The notes: generated by a model not told the origin, from the sequence alone. 54,676 nucleotides of DNA from JANXVY01 sp034408685 (GCA_034408685.1 JAWXCP010000141.1:1-54676), one strand, 5' to 3'. Counted from the stretch's first letter, positions 16,571 through 35,122 are shown. Program-made: numbers and translations.

Positions 16571-17265
16571 CACGCCTGCTCCTTCTTCGTGCGCGGCTTG
16601 AAGCCGGCTGGCAGCGGCGCATCCTTGGGCAGCGCCTTCTTGACCGCATCGCGAACCTCGACGAGGTTGCCTTTGGGGCCAGGCACAGCGCCGCGGATCA
16701 TGATCAAACCGCGCTCGACATCGGTGCGAACCACGACCAGATTCTGCGTGGTGATGCGCTCGTTGCCGAGATGGCCGGCCATCTTCTTGCCTTTGAACAC
16801 CTTGCCAGGGTCCTGACGCTGGCCGGTCGAACCGTGGCTGCGGTGCGTGACCGAAACGCCGTGTGTTGCGCGCAGACCAGAGAAGTTCCAGCGCTTCATC
16901 GCGCCCTGGAAGCCCTTACCGATCGAGCGGGCGCTGACGTCTACGAGTTGCCCCGCCACGAAATGATCAGCGGTGATTTCTGCACCCACCTCGACCAAAT
17001 TCTCAGGGCTAACCCGGAACTCGGCGACGTGGCGCTTCGGCTCCACCTCGGCGATCACGAAATTCTGCCGCTCAGGCTTCGTGACGCGCGAAGGTTTGCG
17101 CGTACCCGAGCCGAGCTGAAGCGCGGTATATCCATGCTTCTCGACCGTCCGGTGCGACAGCACCTGAAGGTTTTCAAGCTTCAGAACAGTCACAGGGACG
17201 TGTTCGCCCGCATCCGTAAAGATGCGAGTCATACCAACTTTTTGAGCGATGACACCGGAACGCAT
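16570..17265 (-). CDS. rplC: 50S ribosomal protein L3 (uL3)
   Basis: The 231-residue protein is an early assembly factor. It shows MRSGVIAQKVGMTRIFTDAG, KGKGFQG-type GKGFQGAMKRWNFSG, GSTGQRQDPGKVFKGKKMAG and GNERITTQNL. The ATG at 17263-17265 gives the family N-terminus; the upstream frame to 17325 is not family sequence. The gap to rpsJ is 81 bp. Confidence 0.97.
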   Translation of the reverse strand: MRSGVIAQKVGMTRIFTDAGEHVPVTVLKLENLQVLSHRTVEKHGYTALQLGSGTRKPSRVTKPERQNFVIAEVEPKRHVAEFRVSPENLVEVGAEITADHFVAGQLVDVSARSIGKGFQGAMKRWNFSGLRATHGVSVTHRSHGSTGQRQDPGKVFKGKKMAGHLGNERITTQNLVVVRTDVERGLIMIRGAVPGPKGNLVEVRDAVKKALPKDAPLPAGFKPRTKKEQA

Positions 17266-17346
17266 CTCGGCGCCTTCCTTCCATAGCTTCGGATCGTGGC
17301 AACGCCAGAGGATCCAGTGAACCATTAAACCAAGAGCTTCGGTCGG

Positions 17347-17652
17347 TTAGACCTTGATCTCGACGTCGACACCGGCAGCAAGATCGAGTTTCATCAGCGC
17401 ATCGACCGTTTGCGGCGTCGGATCGACGATGTCGATCAGGCGCTTGTGGGTGCGCATTTCGAAGTGCTCGCGGCTCTTCTTGTCGATATGTGGCGAGCGG
17501 TTGACGCAGAACCGTTCGATCCGCGTCGGCAGCGGGATCGGCCCGCGAACCTCGGCGCCCGTACGCTTGGCCGTATTCACGATCTCACGCGTCGAGGCGT
17601 CGAGAACGCGGTGGTCGAACGCCTTGAGGCGTATGCGGATATTCTGGTTCAT
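17347..17652 (-). CDS. rpsJ: 30S ribosomal protein S10 (uS10) / NusE
   Basis: The 101-residue product is both a 30S head protein and NusE, the antitermination partner of NusB. It shows IRIRLKAFDHRVLDASTREI, GPIPLPTRIERFCVNRSPH and the KKSREHFEMRTHKRLIDI segment. The ATG at 17650-17652 is the family start. It follows tuf after 87 bp, the usual alphaproteobacterial junction between the str and S10 operons. Confidence 0.97.
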   Translation of the reverse strand: MNQNIRIRLKAFDHRVLDASTREIVNTAKRTGAEVRGPIPLPTRIERFCVNRSPHIDKKSREHFEMRTHKRLIDIVDPTPQTVDALMKLDLAAGVDVEIKV

Positions 17653-17739
17653 CGTCCTGTCACACATATCATCCGGCGAACCGGCAAAAAGAAAAGAGCG
17701 CACCGGGAACGTCCAGGTGCGCCCGTGATGTCGAACACG

Positions 17740-18930
<1,191 letters not shown>

Positions 18931-19120
18931 CGTGGCTCTCCAGCTTGCGTCTTAGTTGCGTATGAATTCACAATTGTCGTTGCCGGGTGGTCCCGGGTCG
19001 TAATCGTACAGTCGCCTTGCCCGTCTCCTGTTCCGCAGCATTGCTACGGGCCATTCCGCTGGTATCCGAGCGCCAAACGTCTGCCTGTCTAAGGCGCGCA
19101 GATACTTCGGGTCGACGGGC

Positions 19121-21211
19121 TCACGCGTATTTTGCTTTGACTTCCTCAGCGACGTTGCGAGGAACTTCGGCATAATGCGCGAACTGCATCGTGTAGCTCG
19201 CCCGCCCCTGGCTCATCGAGCGCAATTGGTTGACGTAGCCGAACATATTTGCCAGCGGCACGTTCGCGCGAATGACCGTCGCGTTACCGCGCATCTGCTG
19301 ATCTTTGATCTGACCGCGCCGTGAGTTGATGTCGCCGATAACGCCACCGACAAAATCACCCGGCGTCACGACCTCGACGTCCATGATCGGCTCGAGAAGC
19401 CGAATGCCGGCCTTGTCGCAGCCTTCCTTCATGGCCGTGCGGGTCGCGATTTCGAAGGCGATCGCCGACGAGTCAACCTCGTGGTACGCGCCGTCGTACA
19501 GCGTGACCTTCATATCGACCAGCGGGAACCCGATCAGCACGCCTTGCGTCCAGACGCTTTCGACGCCCTTCTCGACGCCAGGAATGTATTCCTTGGGCAC
19601 CGTACCGCCGACGACCTCGGTGATGAACTCGTTGCCCTTACCGGTCTCGTTCGGCTCGAGCTTCAACTTCACGCGGGCAAACTGACCCGTACCGCCGGTC
19701 TGCTTCTTGTGTGTGTAATCGATGTCGGCTGGACGAGCGAGTGTCTCGCGGTAGGCAACCTGCGGGGCACCAACCTGTGCATCGACGCCGTATGTCCGAC
19801 GAAGAATGTCGACCTTGATGTCGAGATGAAGTTCGCCCATCCCCTTGAGGATGGTCTCACCCGACTCCTGGTCGACCGAAACCCGGAAGCTCGGGTCCTC
19901 GAGCGACAGCGTGTTGAGCGCAATCGCCATCTTTTCCTGGTCGGCCTTCGTCTTGGGTTCGATCTTCATCTCGATGACGGGGTTCGGGAACTCCATCTTC
20001 TCGAGAATAACCGCCTTGTTGGGGTCCGACAGAGTCTCGCCCGTGCGGGTATCTTTCAAACCCTGCAGCGCGATAATGTCGCCAGCGAAGGCTTCCTTGA
20101 TTTCTTTTCGCTCGTCGGCGTGCATCAGATACATGCGGCCGGCACGCTCTTTCTTGTCGCGCGACGTGTTCGACAGAGCCATGCCCTGTTCGATCTTACC
20201 AGAATAGATGCGGCAGAACGTGAGCGAGCCGACGTGCTCGAAGCTCATGATCTTGAACGCCAACATCGACAAAGGTTCGGCATCGTCTGGATGACGCTCG
20301 ACCGGCTCGCCGGTGCGCACGTCGATGCCCTTGTAGGCTTCGCGATCGAGAGGCGACGGCAAGAAGTCCACAACGGCATCAAGCAGCGTCTGCACGCCCT
20401 TGTTCTTGAACGCCGAACCGCACAACATCGGATAGAACGCGCGCGTGATGGTCGCCTTGCGGATCAGCCGACGCAAGGTCGGAGCGTCCGGCTCGATGCC
20501 TTCGAAAAACGCGGCCATAACTTCGTCGTCGAGCTCAACGGCCGCTTCGATCATGATGCCGCGGAATTCGGTTGCTTTGTCGACGAGGTCTTCCGGGATC
20601 GGACCGATGACGATCTTGGCGTCCTTGCCGTCGCTATCCCAGGTGACAGCCTCCATCGTAATCAGATCGATGTGGCCTTGGAAGTTGTTCTCGGAGCCGA
20701 TCGGGATCTGGATCGGAACAGCACGCGCACCAAGCTTATCCTTGATGTCGTCGTAACACATGAAAAAGTCGGCGCCGGTCTTGTCCATCTTGTTGGCGAA
20801 GATGATGCGCGGCACGTTGTACTTGTCGCCCTGGCGCCAGACGGTTTCAGTCTGAGGCTCGACACCTTGGTTGCTATCCAGCACGCAAACAGCGCCGTCG
20901 AGCACACGCAACGACCGCTCGACTTCGATCGTGAAGTCGACGTGGCCTGGCGTATCGATGATGTTCAGGCGGTTGCGGGTCCCATCGCGACCCTTCCAGA
21001 AACAGGTCGTCGCGGCGGACGAAATCGTGATGCCGCGCTCAGCTTCCTGATCCATGAAGTCCATGGTGGCCGCACCCTCGTGCACCTCACCAATCTTGTA
21101 GGAGACACCCGTGTAATAGAGAATGCGTTCGGTGGTCGTGGTTTTCCCGGCGTCGATGTGCGCCATGATACCGAAGTTTCGGTAATTGATGAGGTCGAAC
21201 TCGCGAGCCAT
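19121..21211 (-). CDS. fusA: elongation factor G
   Basis: The 696-residue translocase GTPase shows AHIDAGKTTTTERILYYTG, DTPGHVDFTIEVERSLR, NKMDKTGADF and the domain IV tip region GGVIGDINSRRGQIK. The length and all five domains are normal. It lies 23 bp from rpsG and upstream of tuf in the str operon. Confidence 0.98.
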   Translation of the reverse strand: MAREFDLINYRNFGIMAHIDAGKTTTTERILYYTGVSYKIGEVHEGAATMDFMDQEAERGITISSAATTCFWKGRDGTRNRLNIIDTPGHVDFTIEVERSLRVLDGAVCVLDSNQGVEPQTETVWRQGDKYNVPRIIFANKMDKTGADFFMCYDDIKDKLGARAVPIQIPIGSENNFQGHIDLITMEAVTWDSDGKDAKIVIGPIPEDLVDKATEFRGIMIEAAVELDDEVMAAFFEGIEPDAPTLRRLIRKATITRAFYPMLCGSAFKNKGVQTLLDAVVDFLPSPLDREAYKGIDVRTGEPVERHPDDAEPLSMLAFKIMSFEHVGSLTFCRIYSGKIEQGMALSNTSRDKKERAGRMYLMHADERKEIKEAFAGDIIALQGLKDTRTGETLSDPNKAVILEKMEFPNPVIEMKIEPKTKADQEKMAIALNTLSLEDPSFRVSVDQESGETILKGMGELHLDIKVDILRRTYGVDAQVGAPQVAYRETLARPADIDYTHKKQTGGTGQFARVKLKLEPNETGKGNEFITEVVGGTVPKEYIPGVEKGVESVWTQGVLIGFPLVDMKVTLYDGAYHEVDSSAIAFEIATRTAMKEGCDKAGIRLLEPIMDVEVVTPGDFVGGVIGDINSRRGQIKDQQMRGNATVIRANVPLANMFGYVNQLRSMSQGRASYTMQFAHYAEVPRNVAEEVKAKYA

Positions 21212-21234
21212 AGCCCAGTCTCCAGATCAGAAGA

Positions 21235-21705
21235 TCACCAGCGGTAGTGTGAGAAGGCGCGGTTCGCCTCCGCCATTTTATGCGTGTCTTCCCGCTTCTT
21301 GACGGCCGAACCGCGATTGTTCGAAGCGTCCATCAATTCGCCCGACAGTTTGTCGACCATCGTATTCTCGTTGCGCGAGCGCGCGGCCGCAATCAACCAA
21401 CGAATGGCCAATGCCTGGCGACGCTCGGTGCGAACCTCGACCGGGACCTGATACGTCGCACCACCCACGCGGCGCGACCGAACTTCGACGGCGGGCATCA
21501 CGTTTTCCAGCGCGGTGTGGAACATCTTGATTGGATCGGACTTAGCGCGAGCTTCCATCTTTTCCAGCGCACCGTAAACGATGCGCTCAGCGACGGACTT
21601 CTTGCCCTGCTCCATAACGGCATTCATGAACTTCGACAGCACGACGTCTCCGAACTTCGGGTCCGGGTTGACGAGGCGCTTCTGGGCACTATGGCGGCGA
21701 GACAT
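21235..21705 (-). CDS. rpsG: 30S ribosomal protein S7 (uS7)
   Basis: The 156-residue primary 16S rRNA-binding protein organises the 30S head. It shows MSRRHSAQKRLVNPDPKFG, the VMEQGKKSVAERIVYGALE segment, VEVRSRRVGGATYQVPVEV and the HKMAEANRAFSHYRW C-terminus. It has the standard bacterial length and lies between rpsL and fusA. Confidence 0.97.
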   Translation of the reverse strand: MSRRHSAQKRLVNPDPKFGDVVLSKFMNAVMEQGKKSVAERIVYGALEKMEARAKSDPIKMFHTALENVMPAVEVRSRRVGGATYQVPVEVRTERRQALAIRWLIAAARSRNENTMVDKLSGELMDASNNRGSAVKKREDTHKMAEANRAFSHYRW

Positions 21706-21777
21706 CGGCTAGTCCTCGGTCTGGCGTTCGGGCGGCGGGCTCGGCGCCCGGAGAAGAAGGCGCCTGTCGGAACAATC

Positions 21778-22149
21778 TTATTTCGGACGCTTGGCACCGT
21801 ACTTCGATCGGCGCTGACGGCGCTTGGAGACACCCTGAGTGTCGAGAACGCCGCGGATAATGTGATAACGAACGCCGGGCAAGTCCTTGACGCGGCCACC
21901 GCGGATAAGCACCACCGAGTGCTCCTGCAGGTTGTGGCCCTCGCCGGGGATGTACCCGATCACTTCAAAGCCGTTTGTAAGCCGAACCTTCGCGACCTTG
22001 CGCAGAGCAGAGTTCGGCTTTTTCGGCGTCGTTGTATAAACGCGCGTACACACGCCCCGCTTTTGCGGGCAAGCCTCGAGGTGGCGCGACTTCTCGCGAT
22101 ACGTCTTTGGCTGACGCGGATTGCGGATGAGCTGCTGAATAGTCGGCAT
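21778..22149 (-). CDS. rpsL: 30S ribosomal protein S12 (uS12)
   Basis: The 123-residue decoding-centre protein shows MPTIQQLIRNPRQPK, TTTPKKPNSALRKVAKVRL and GGRVKDLPGVRYHIIRG. The lysines that are changed in streptomycin-resistant mutants (in KKPNS and RVKDLP) are the wild-type residues. The ATG at 22147-22149 is the family start; an open frame continues to 22245 without similarity. It is the first gene after a 440-bp gap downstream of rpoC that holds a promoter candidate. Confidence 0.97.
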   Translation of the reverse strand: MPTIQQLIRNPRQPKTYREKSRHLEACPQKRGVCTRVYTTTPKKPNSALRKVAKVRLTNGFEVIGYIPGEGHNLQEHSVVLIRGGRVKDLPGVRYHIIRGVLDTQGVSKRRQRRSKYGAKRPK

Positions 22150-22404
22150 TCGGTTCCGTCCGGCTTCGACTGAGACGCTGACGCCGCGTTCATGGGACAA
22201 CCCACGAATGCCGACGCGCCAAGCGCCAATGCACCGTGTCGACATGCTTCTTTCGAAGCCGTCGACGGCGAAAAACCAGAGGAACGACGGAGCCCGAAAG
22301 CGCCCGAAGATCGTGGTCCAAATTGTTCTCGGCTAAGGGACAGCAGCGTTTAGAGAAGCAGCAATTGAAAACCGCTCTCTACGGCCTGCCGAGAAAGTTC
22401 ACGG

Positions 22405-22433
22405 TGTATGTCATAGCAACATCCAACGGTCAA
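22405..22433 (-). promoter_or_regulatory. candidate promoter of the rpsL-rpsG-fusA-tuf operon
   Basis: On the minus strand TTGACC (22428-22433) and CATACA (22405-22410) are exactly 17 bp apart, about 255 bp upstream of rpsL. The 440-bp rpoC-rpsL gap (22150-22589) shows no gene on either strand. The long distance to rpsL would leave a leader of about 250 nt. Confidence 0.45.
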
Positions 22434-22589
22434 CGCCCCAGTCTGGCTTCATTCGAGATTTTTTTCACCGCCATGACAGTACGGCGGCCATCCACCAATT
22501 TCGACAATTGATCCACAGCCTTGGCCGACGGCAATGGATCGGCCGGGCCGCCACTGAACAAGCGGCAGCCCGACCGATCGAAGTCATAA

Positions 22590-26801
<4,212 letters not shown>

Positions 26802-26844
26802 CGGTGGTCTCCTCTAGGGGCGCGCGAGGCCGGGGGCACGGTCG

Positions 26845-26888
26845 GCGTCCAGGTATCTTGCGTCCAGGTATCTGGCGTCCAGGTATCA
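26845..26888. repeat. three tandem 15-bp units between rpoB and rpoC
   Basis: The unit GCGTCCAGGTATCT plus one variable base occurs at 26845, 26860 and 26875. The third copy ends TCA rather than TCT. It lies 43-86 nt upstream of the rpoC start, within what should be the rpoBC transcript. Confidence 0.85.
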
Positions 26889-26895
26889 GGCGATA

Positions 26896-26928
26896 CGTAT
26901 GGGCCTAACGGGCGTATGGGCCTTAGTT
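26896..26928. repeat. two tandem 17-bp units next to the rpoB-rpoC array
   Basis: CGTATGGGCCT begins two adjacent 17-bp units (26896 and 26913). They start only 7 bp after the 15-bp array ends, and the unit is unrelated to it. Confidence 0.65.
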
Positions 26929-27036
26929 TGCGTTCGGGCGTTGACGGTTGGCGTTTTTCGAACTCGATTGGACGTCACACCGCTGCACGGCGCGAAAGGC
27001 GGCGCCTTTCGGCACCGCCGTTAAGTTGTCAGGGTC

Positions 27037-31188
<4,152 letters not shown>

Positions 31189-31410
31189 GTCCGCTCCTGA
31201 AGGTCCGCGGGTGGGGCGCCCGCATTCTGCTATGCGAGGGTCGACCTCGCCGGGGTGTGAGCCGTCCGTAGGTGACGGCGGCTTGCCGGAAAACCCCTTG
31301 ATGGTCGTCGTGGACGAAGCGTCCAGCCGGACCGGCGATCAAAGAGCCTTGCGGAAAGCCGCAGGTGGCAGCCCCAGCCCTCGCGAGGAGAGCTGGAGCC
31401 GCCCGTGGCG

Positions 31411-31785
31411 TTACTTGACTTCGACGACAGCGCCTTGGTCTTCGAGCTGCTTCTTGATCTTGGCAGCTTCGTCCTTGGAGATGTTCTCCTTGACGGCCTT
31501 GCCACCGGCCTCGACGAGGTCCTTGGCTTCCTTGAGGCCCAGACCCGTGATGGCGCGGACTTCCTTAATGACGTTGATCTTCTTGTCGCCACCGCTCTTC
31601 AAATACACCGTGAACTCGGTCTGAGCTTCGGCAGCAGGAGCGGCCGCAGCGGCTGGGCCAGCAGCGACTGCAACGGCAGCAGCAGCCGAAACGCCCCACT
31701 TCTCTTCGAGCATCTTGGCAAGGTCGGCAGCCTCGAGAACGGTGAGTTTCGAGAGATCGTCAACGATCTTGGAGAGATCGGTCAT
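31411..31785 (-). CDS. rplL: 50S ribosomal protein L7/L12 (bL12)
   Basis: The 124-residue stalk protein recruits translational GTPases. It has an N-terminal dimerisation helix (LSKIVDDLSKLTVLEAADLA), an Ala-rich hinge (AAAVAVAAGPAAAAAPAAEA) and the globular domain EFTVYLKSGGDKKINVIKEV with GLGLKEAKDLVEAGGKAVKE. Standard length. It is 113 bp downstream of rplJ. Confidence 0.98.
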   Translation of the reverse strand: MTDLSKIVDDLSKLTVLEAADLAKMLEEKWGVSAAAAVAVAAGPAAAAAPAAEAQTEFTVYLKSGGDKKINVIKEVRAITGLGLKEAKDLVEAGGKAVKENISKDEAAKIKKQLEDQGAVVEVK

Positions 31786-31898
31786 ATGTGTGTTCCTTCA
31801 TTTCGTTAAGTTCGAGCCAAACGATGTGCGGGCGGCCGTGTATCGGCTTGGCCCGCGTGCGGATTGGTCACGCGCCGTGAGACGCGAAACGCTGAGGT

Positions 31899-32444
31899 TT
31901 AGGCGCTCTCTGCCTCTGCTGCCTCGGGGGCAGCCCCTGCTTGGGACGCCTTCGCTTGAATGACGCGTGCGAGCTTGGCACCCGGTTCCGCAACGGTCCG
32001 CGCGATCTTGGTCGCTGGCGCGTTGAGGAGACCGATGAGCTTGGCGCGCAGTTCATCGAGCGAGGGTAGGTCGGCGAGAGCCTTGACGCCTTTGGCGTCG
32101 AGAACACTGGTCCCGAGACCACCACCGATGACCACGAGCTTGTCGTTCGTTTTGGCGAACGCTGCTGTGGCTTTGGCGGCAGCAACCGGATCCTTTGAAT
32201 AGGCAAGGATCGTCGGCCCGGTGAAGAGCGGGGTAAGCCCTTCGAATTCGGTGTTCTTCAACGCCAGTTTGGCGAGGTTGTTTTTGACCACTCTAACCGT
32301 ACCGCCGGCTTCCTTCACCTTGCGGCGGAAGTCGGCGGATTGAGCGGCCACCAACCCGGTATTGTGGGCGACGACGACTACGCTAGTGTCTTTGAACACC
32401 GCGTTCATCGTCGACACGAGCTCAGCTTTCTGGGCTCTGTCCAC
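31899..32444 (-). CDS. rplJ: 50S ribosomal protein L10 (uL10)
   Basis: The 181-residue stalk base binds L7/L12 dimers and, as the L10-(L12) complex, represses its own mRNA in many bacteria. It shows the MDRAQKAELVSTMNAVF N-terminus, GTVRVVKNNLAKLALKN and FTGPTILAYSKDPVAAAK. The C-terminal Ala/Glu tail (AAPEAAEAESA) is alphaproteobacterial in style. The 420 bp upstream hold an L10 leader candidate. Confidence 0.97.
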   Translation of the reverse strand: MDRAQKAELVSTMNAVFKDTSVVVVAHNTGLVAAQSADFRRKVKEAGGTVRVVKNNLAKLALKNTEFEGLTPLFTGPTILAYSKDPVAAAKATAAFAKTNDKLVVIGGGLGTSVLDAKGVKALADLPSLDELRAKLIGLLNAPATKIARTVAEPGAKLARVIQAKASQAGAAPEAAEAESA

Positions 32445-32660
32445 GTTTGCCTCTCCGTTCGTTGCCGGCCCCGGGGAATCCGGGGTCGAGCGGGTTGCAC
32501 CTGCCGCCGACCCGGCCCGGGAGAACCCGGTCCATCGCGGCGACGCTGATCCTGTCCGTCCGCGTCGCGACCTCGGGTGAGGGCGGCACGGTGCTGACCC
32601 AGAAGGCTCGAACCTCAGCGCGGGAGGGCATCAGCCCGGCCGCAAATCGATCCGTCGTCT

Positions 32661-32736
32661 CCTGTCTCATGCCGGCTCCGAAGTGGATTTATGCGGATCG
32701 AGCGAGCCCGGTCCGCACCGGCAATCTTGGACAGAC
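32661..32736 (-). promoter_or_regulatory. L10 leader RNA element (autoregulation of rplJ-rplL)
   Basis: On the minus strand CTGTC-CAAGATT-GCCGG opens the element and CCGGC-ATGA-GACAGG closes it, so an outer CTGTC/GACAG helix and an inner GCCGG/CCGGC helix enclose a loop containing CATAAATCC. That arrangement matches what I recall of the bacterial L10 leader. It lies 217 nt upstream of rplJ in a 420-bp gap (32445-32864) with no credible gene. Confidence 0.6.
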
Positions 32737-32830
32737 TTCGGTGGCATGCGGGTCGCCCCGCCGCCACCACGACACCGGCGAGCAGAACGCCCGCGCGCCG
32801 GAATTCCATCACGTCCAGTCCGCTTCATCA

Positions 32831-32860
32831 CGACCCGGAACGACCCGGAACGACCCGGAC
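32831..32860. repeat. three tandem 10-bp units after the rplA stop
   Basis: CGACCCGGAA occurs at 32831 and 32841 and as CGACCCGGAC at 32851. The array begins 4 nt beyond the rplA stop codon, at the head of the rplJ leader region. Confidence 0.8.
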
Positions 32861-32864
32861 GCGC

Positions 32865-33617
32865 TTAGCCCTGGGTGGGCGTCGCCGACATGACGCTCGA
32901 CTGGTCGACCTTCACACCTGGTCCCATCGTCGAGGAGACCGAAACGCGCCGGACGTAGTTGCCTTTCGACGTGGCTGGCTTCTGCTTCAGCACCGCGTCG
33001 ATGAACGCGCGGATGTTCTGCACGAGAGCTGCTTCCGTGAAGCTCGCCTTGCCGATGCCAGCGTGGACGATGCCAGCCTTCTCGACGCGGAACTCGACCG
33101 CGCCGCCCTTGGCACCGCGCACCGCACCCGCAACATCCATGGTCACCGTGCCGACGCGCGGGTTCGGCATCAGACCACGTGGTCCGAGCACCTTGCCGAG
33201 GCGGCCGACGAGACCCATCATGTCCGGCGTCGCGATGCAGCGGTCGAAGTTGATCACGCCCTTACCGACGCTTTCGACGAGATCCTCGGCACCGACGATG
33301 TCCGCCCCGGCAGCCTTGGCTTCTTCGGCCTTGGCACCACGGGCAAACACGGCAACGCGCGCCGTACGGCCGGAACCGTTCGGCAGGTTGCAGACGCCGC
33401 GGACCATCTGGTCTGCCTGCTTGGGGTCAACGCCCAAGTTCAGCGCGACTTCGATCGTCTCGTCGAACTTCGCCTTGGCACGCGCCTTGACGAGCTTGAT
33501 GGCCTCTTCGATCGGGTAAGCCTTGGCCGGATCGACACCGTCCTTGACGGCCATCATCCGCTTGCCGCCAGCCAGACGGGTCGCCTTGATCGTCTCGGGA
33601 GAGAGATTGGTCGCCAT
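32865..33617 (-). CDS. rplA: 50S ribosomal protein L1 (uL1)
   Basis: This is the 250-residue mobile stalk protein and, in many bacteria, repressor of the rplKA operon. Visible marks are FDETIEVALNLGVDPKQADQ, GRLGKVLGPRGLMPNPRVGT and VEFRVEKAGIVHAGIGKASF. An extension of about 15-20 residues precedes the usual N-terminus. The start at 33617 is supported by GGAGG 8 nt upstream, and only 4 nt separate it from the rplK stop. Confidence 0.97.
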   Translation of the reverse strand: MATNLSPETIKATRLAGGKRMMAVKDGVDPAKAYPIEEAIKLVKARAKAKFDETIEVALNLGVDPKQADQMVRGVCNLPNGSGRTARVAVFARGAKAEEAKAAGADIVGAEDLVESVGKGVINFDRCIATPDMMGLVGRLGKVLGPRGLMPNPRVGTVTMDVAGAVRGAKGGAVEFRVEKAGIVHAGIGKASFTEAALVQNIRAFIDAVLKQKPATSKGNYVRRVSVSSTMGPGVKVDQSSVMSATPTQG

Positions 33618-33621
33618 GTGA

Positions 33622-34050
33622 TTACTCCTCCACCCTGAGGCCCATCGATCGGGCAGAACCAGCGATCGTCTTGATCGCCTGGTCCATGTTGTCGGTGTTG
33701 AGATCAGCCATTTTCGCCGTTGCGATTTCGCGGATATGATCCATTGTGACGCTGCCGACGAAATTGACGCCCGGCTTTTGCGAGCCGCCGTCGATCTTGG
33801 CCGCCTTCTTCAAAAAGAAGCTCGCCGGGGGCGTCTTCAAAATGAAAGTGAACGAGCGGTCCGAGAACGCGGTGATTTTGACCGGGATCGGCGTTCCAGG
33901 TTCAAAATCTTTGGTTTTGGCGTTGAACGCCTTGCAAAATTCCATGATGTTCAAGCCGCGCTGACCGAGTGCCGGCCCGATCGGTGGCGACGGGTTTGCT
34001 TGCCCGGCCTTGACCTGGAGGTTGATGAAACCTTCGATTTTCTTCGCCAT
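33622..34050 (-). CDS. rplK: 50S ribosomal protein L11 (uL11)
   Basis: The 142-residue GTPase-centre protein shows INLQVKAGQANPSPPIGPAL, GQRGLNIMEFCKAFNAKTKD and TVKTPPASFFLKKAA-type FILKTPPASFFLKKAAKI. The C-terminal RNA-binding domain ends GSARSMGLRVEE. The 215-bp gap upstream (to nusG) contains a strong hairpin, GGCGCGAGATTGCGCC, and GTGGACGTCATGTCCAC, whose roles I cannot assign. Confidence 0.97.
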   Translation of the reverse strand: MAKKIEGFINLQVKAGQANPSPPIGPALGQRGLNIMEFCKAFNAKTKDFEPGTPIPVKITAFSDRSFTFILKTPPASFFLKKAAKIDGGSQKPGVNFVGSVTMDHIREIATAKMADLNTDNMDQAIKTIAGSARSMGLRVEE

Positions 34051-34265
34051 GATCTCCCCTACTGTTGAGCCGGTCCTGCCGAGATGTGCAGGGCGGCCGG
34101 GTTAGCGGTTGAACGGTGGACGTCATGTCCACCTCCCGCGGGTCTCTGGGTAACGAGCGCCATGCCGATCGGCACGGCTCTAATCATCCAGTGCTAGGCG
34201 CCTTGCAGGGCCGCCCCTTCCCGGCGCGAGATTGCGCCGAAAATTCCTATACGCAGAACGCTGGA

Positions 34266-34811
34266 TCAGGGACCCGCGCCTGCGACCTTTTCGACCTGTG
34301 CGAACTCCAGTTCGACCGGGGTCGGACGTCCGAAAATCGACACGGCGACCTTCAAACGGGCACGCTCTTGGTCGACTTCTTCGACATGACCGGAGAACGA
34401 TGCAAACGGCCCGTCGGCAACCTTGACCTGCTCGCCGATCTCGAACGTGATCGTCGGTTTCGGCCGCTCCACGCCATCGGAGACCTGCCGCATGATCCGC
34501 ATGGCCTCGGCCTCGGGGATCGCCATCGGCTTATTGTCAGCGCCGAGGAACCCCGTGACCTTTGGCGTGTTTTTTATCAACACGAACGCAGCGTCGGTCA
34601 TTTCCATCTTGACCAGCACGTAACCGGGCAAGAACTTACGTTCCGACTGGATTTTCCGGCCGCGCTTGATCTCGACGACGTCTTCCGTTGGCACCAGGAT
34701 TTCGTCGAACAGGTGGTCGAGTCCGTTGGCTTTCGCCCGCTCACGAACCGCATCCGCGACCTTGCGTTCGAAGTTCGTGTAGGCGTGAATAATGTACCAG
34801 CGCTTAGCCAT
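34266..34811 (-). CDS. nusG: transcription termination/antitermination protein NusG
   Basis: The 181-residue protein links RNA polymerase to Rho or the ribosome. The NGN domain (MAKRWYIIHAYTNFERKV, LVPTEDVVEI, FLPGYVLVKMEM, VTGFLG) is followed by a KOW domain (GEQVKVADGPFASFSGHVEE). The ATG at 34809-34811 gives the family N-terminus; another in-frame ATG at 34841 would add ten residues. The longer frame to 35060 overlaps secE and is rejected. Confidence 0.97.
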   Translation of the reverse strand: MAKRWYIIHAYTNFERKVADAVRERAKANGLDHLFDEILVPTEDVVEIKRGRKIQSERKFLPGYVLVKMEMTDAAFVLIKNTPKVTGFLGADNKPMAIPEAEAMRIMRQVSDGVERPKPTITFEIGEQVKVADGPFASFSGHVEEVDQERARLKVAVSIFGRPTPVELEFAQVEKVAGAGP

Positions 34812-34900
34812 GGCGGGCGTCTTTCGGTAAGGGTCGCTCATAACATTAGGGGGCTGGGTCGGGAAACCGGATCGGGTAGCCGGTGCGTCCAGCGGCCCAC

Positions 34901-35122
34901 TCAAAGACCGTAACCCAACAACCAAGCCGGCCCTCCGCGAAGGATCCAATTGACGGCGCTTCCGATCACCCAATCGGCAATGAGGAAGAAAATCGAGGCC
35001 ACCACCACCATGATCCCGACGAGAACGGTGGTGATCCACACCTCCCGCATCTTGGGCCAAGTGACTTTACTGACCTCCTGACGAACCTCACTAATGAACT
35101 CGACAGGATTGAAACGCGCCAT
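34901..35122 (-). CDS. secE: preprotein translocase subunit SecE
   Basis: This is a 73-residue single-span Sec subunit with the short alphaproteobacterial form. An amphipathic FISEVRQEVSKVTWPKMREV segment is followed by one membrane helix (TTVLVGIMVVVASIFFLIAD). It lies between tRNA-Trp and nusG as in most proteobacteria. Confidence 0.96.
   Translation of the reverse strand: MARFNPVEFISEVRQEVSKVTWPKMREVWITTVLVGIMVVVASIFFLIADWVIGSAVNWILRGGPAWLLGYGL

Noticed and set aside
19481..21247. 588-codon plus-strand ORF opposite fusA
   Set aside because: It is a mirror of the fusA codons in high-GC DNA. The Arg/Asp/Val/Leu composition is typical of antisense frames, there are no motifs, and the opposite strand is a certain gene.
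32422..32670. 82-codon minus-strand ORF upstream of rplJ
   Set aside because: It lies in the rplJ leader, overlaps the L10 leader fold and the rplJ start, and has no protein-like features.
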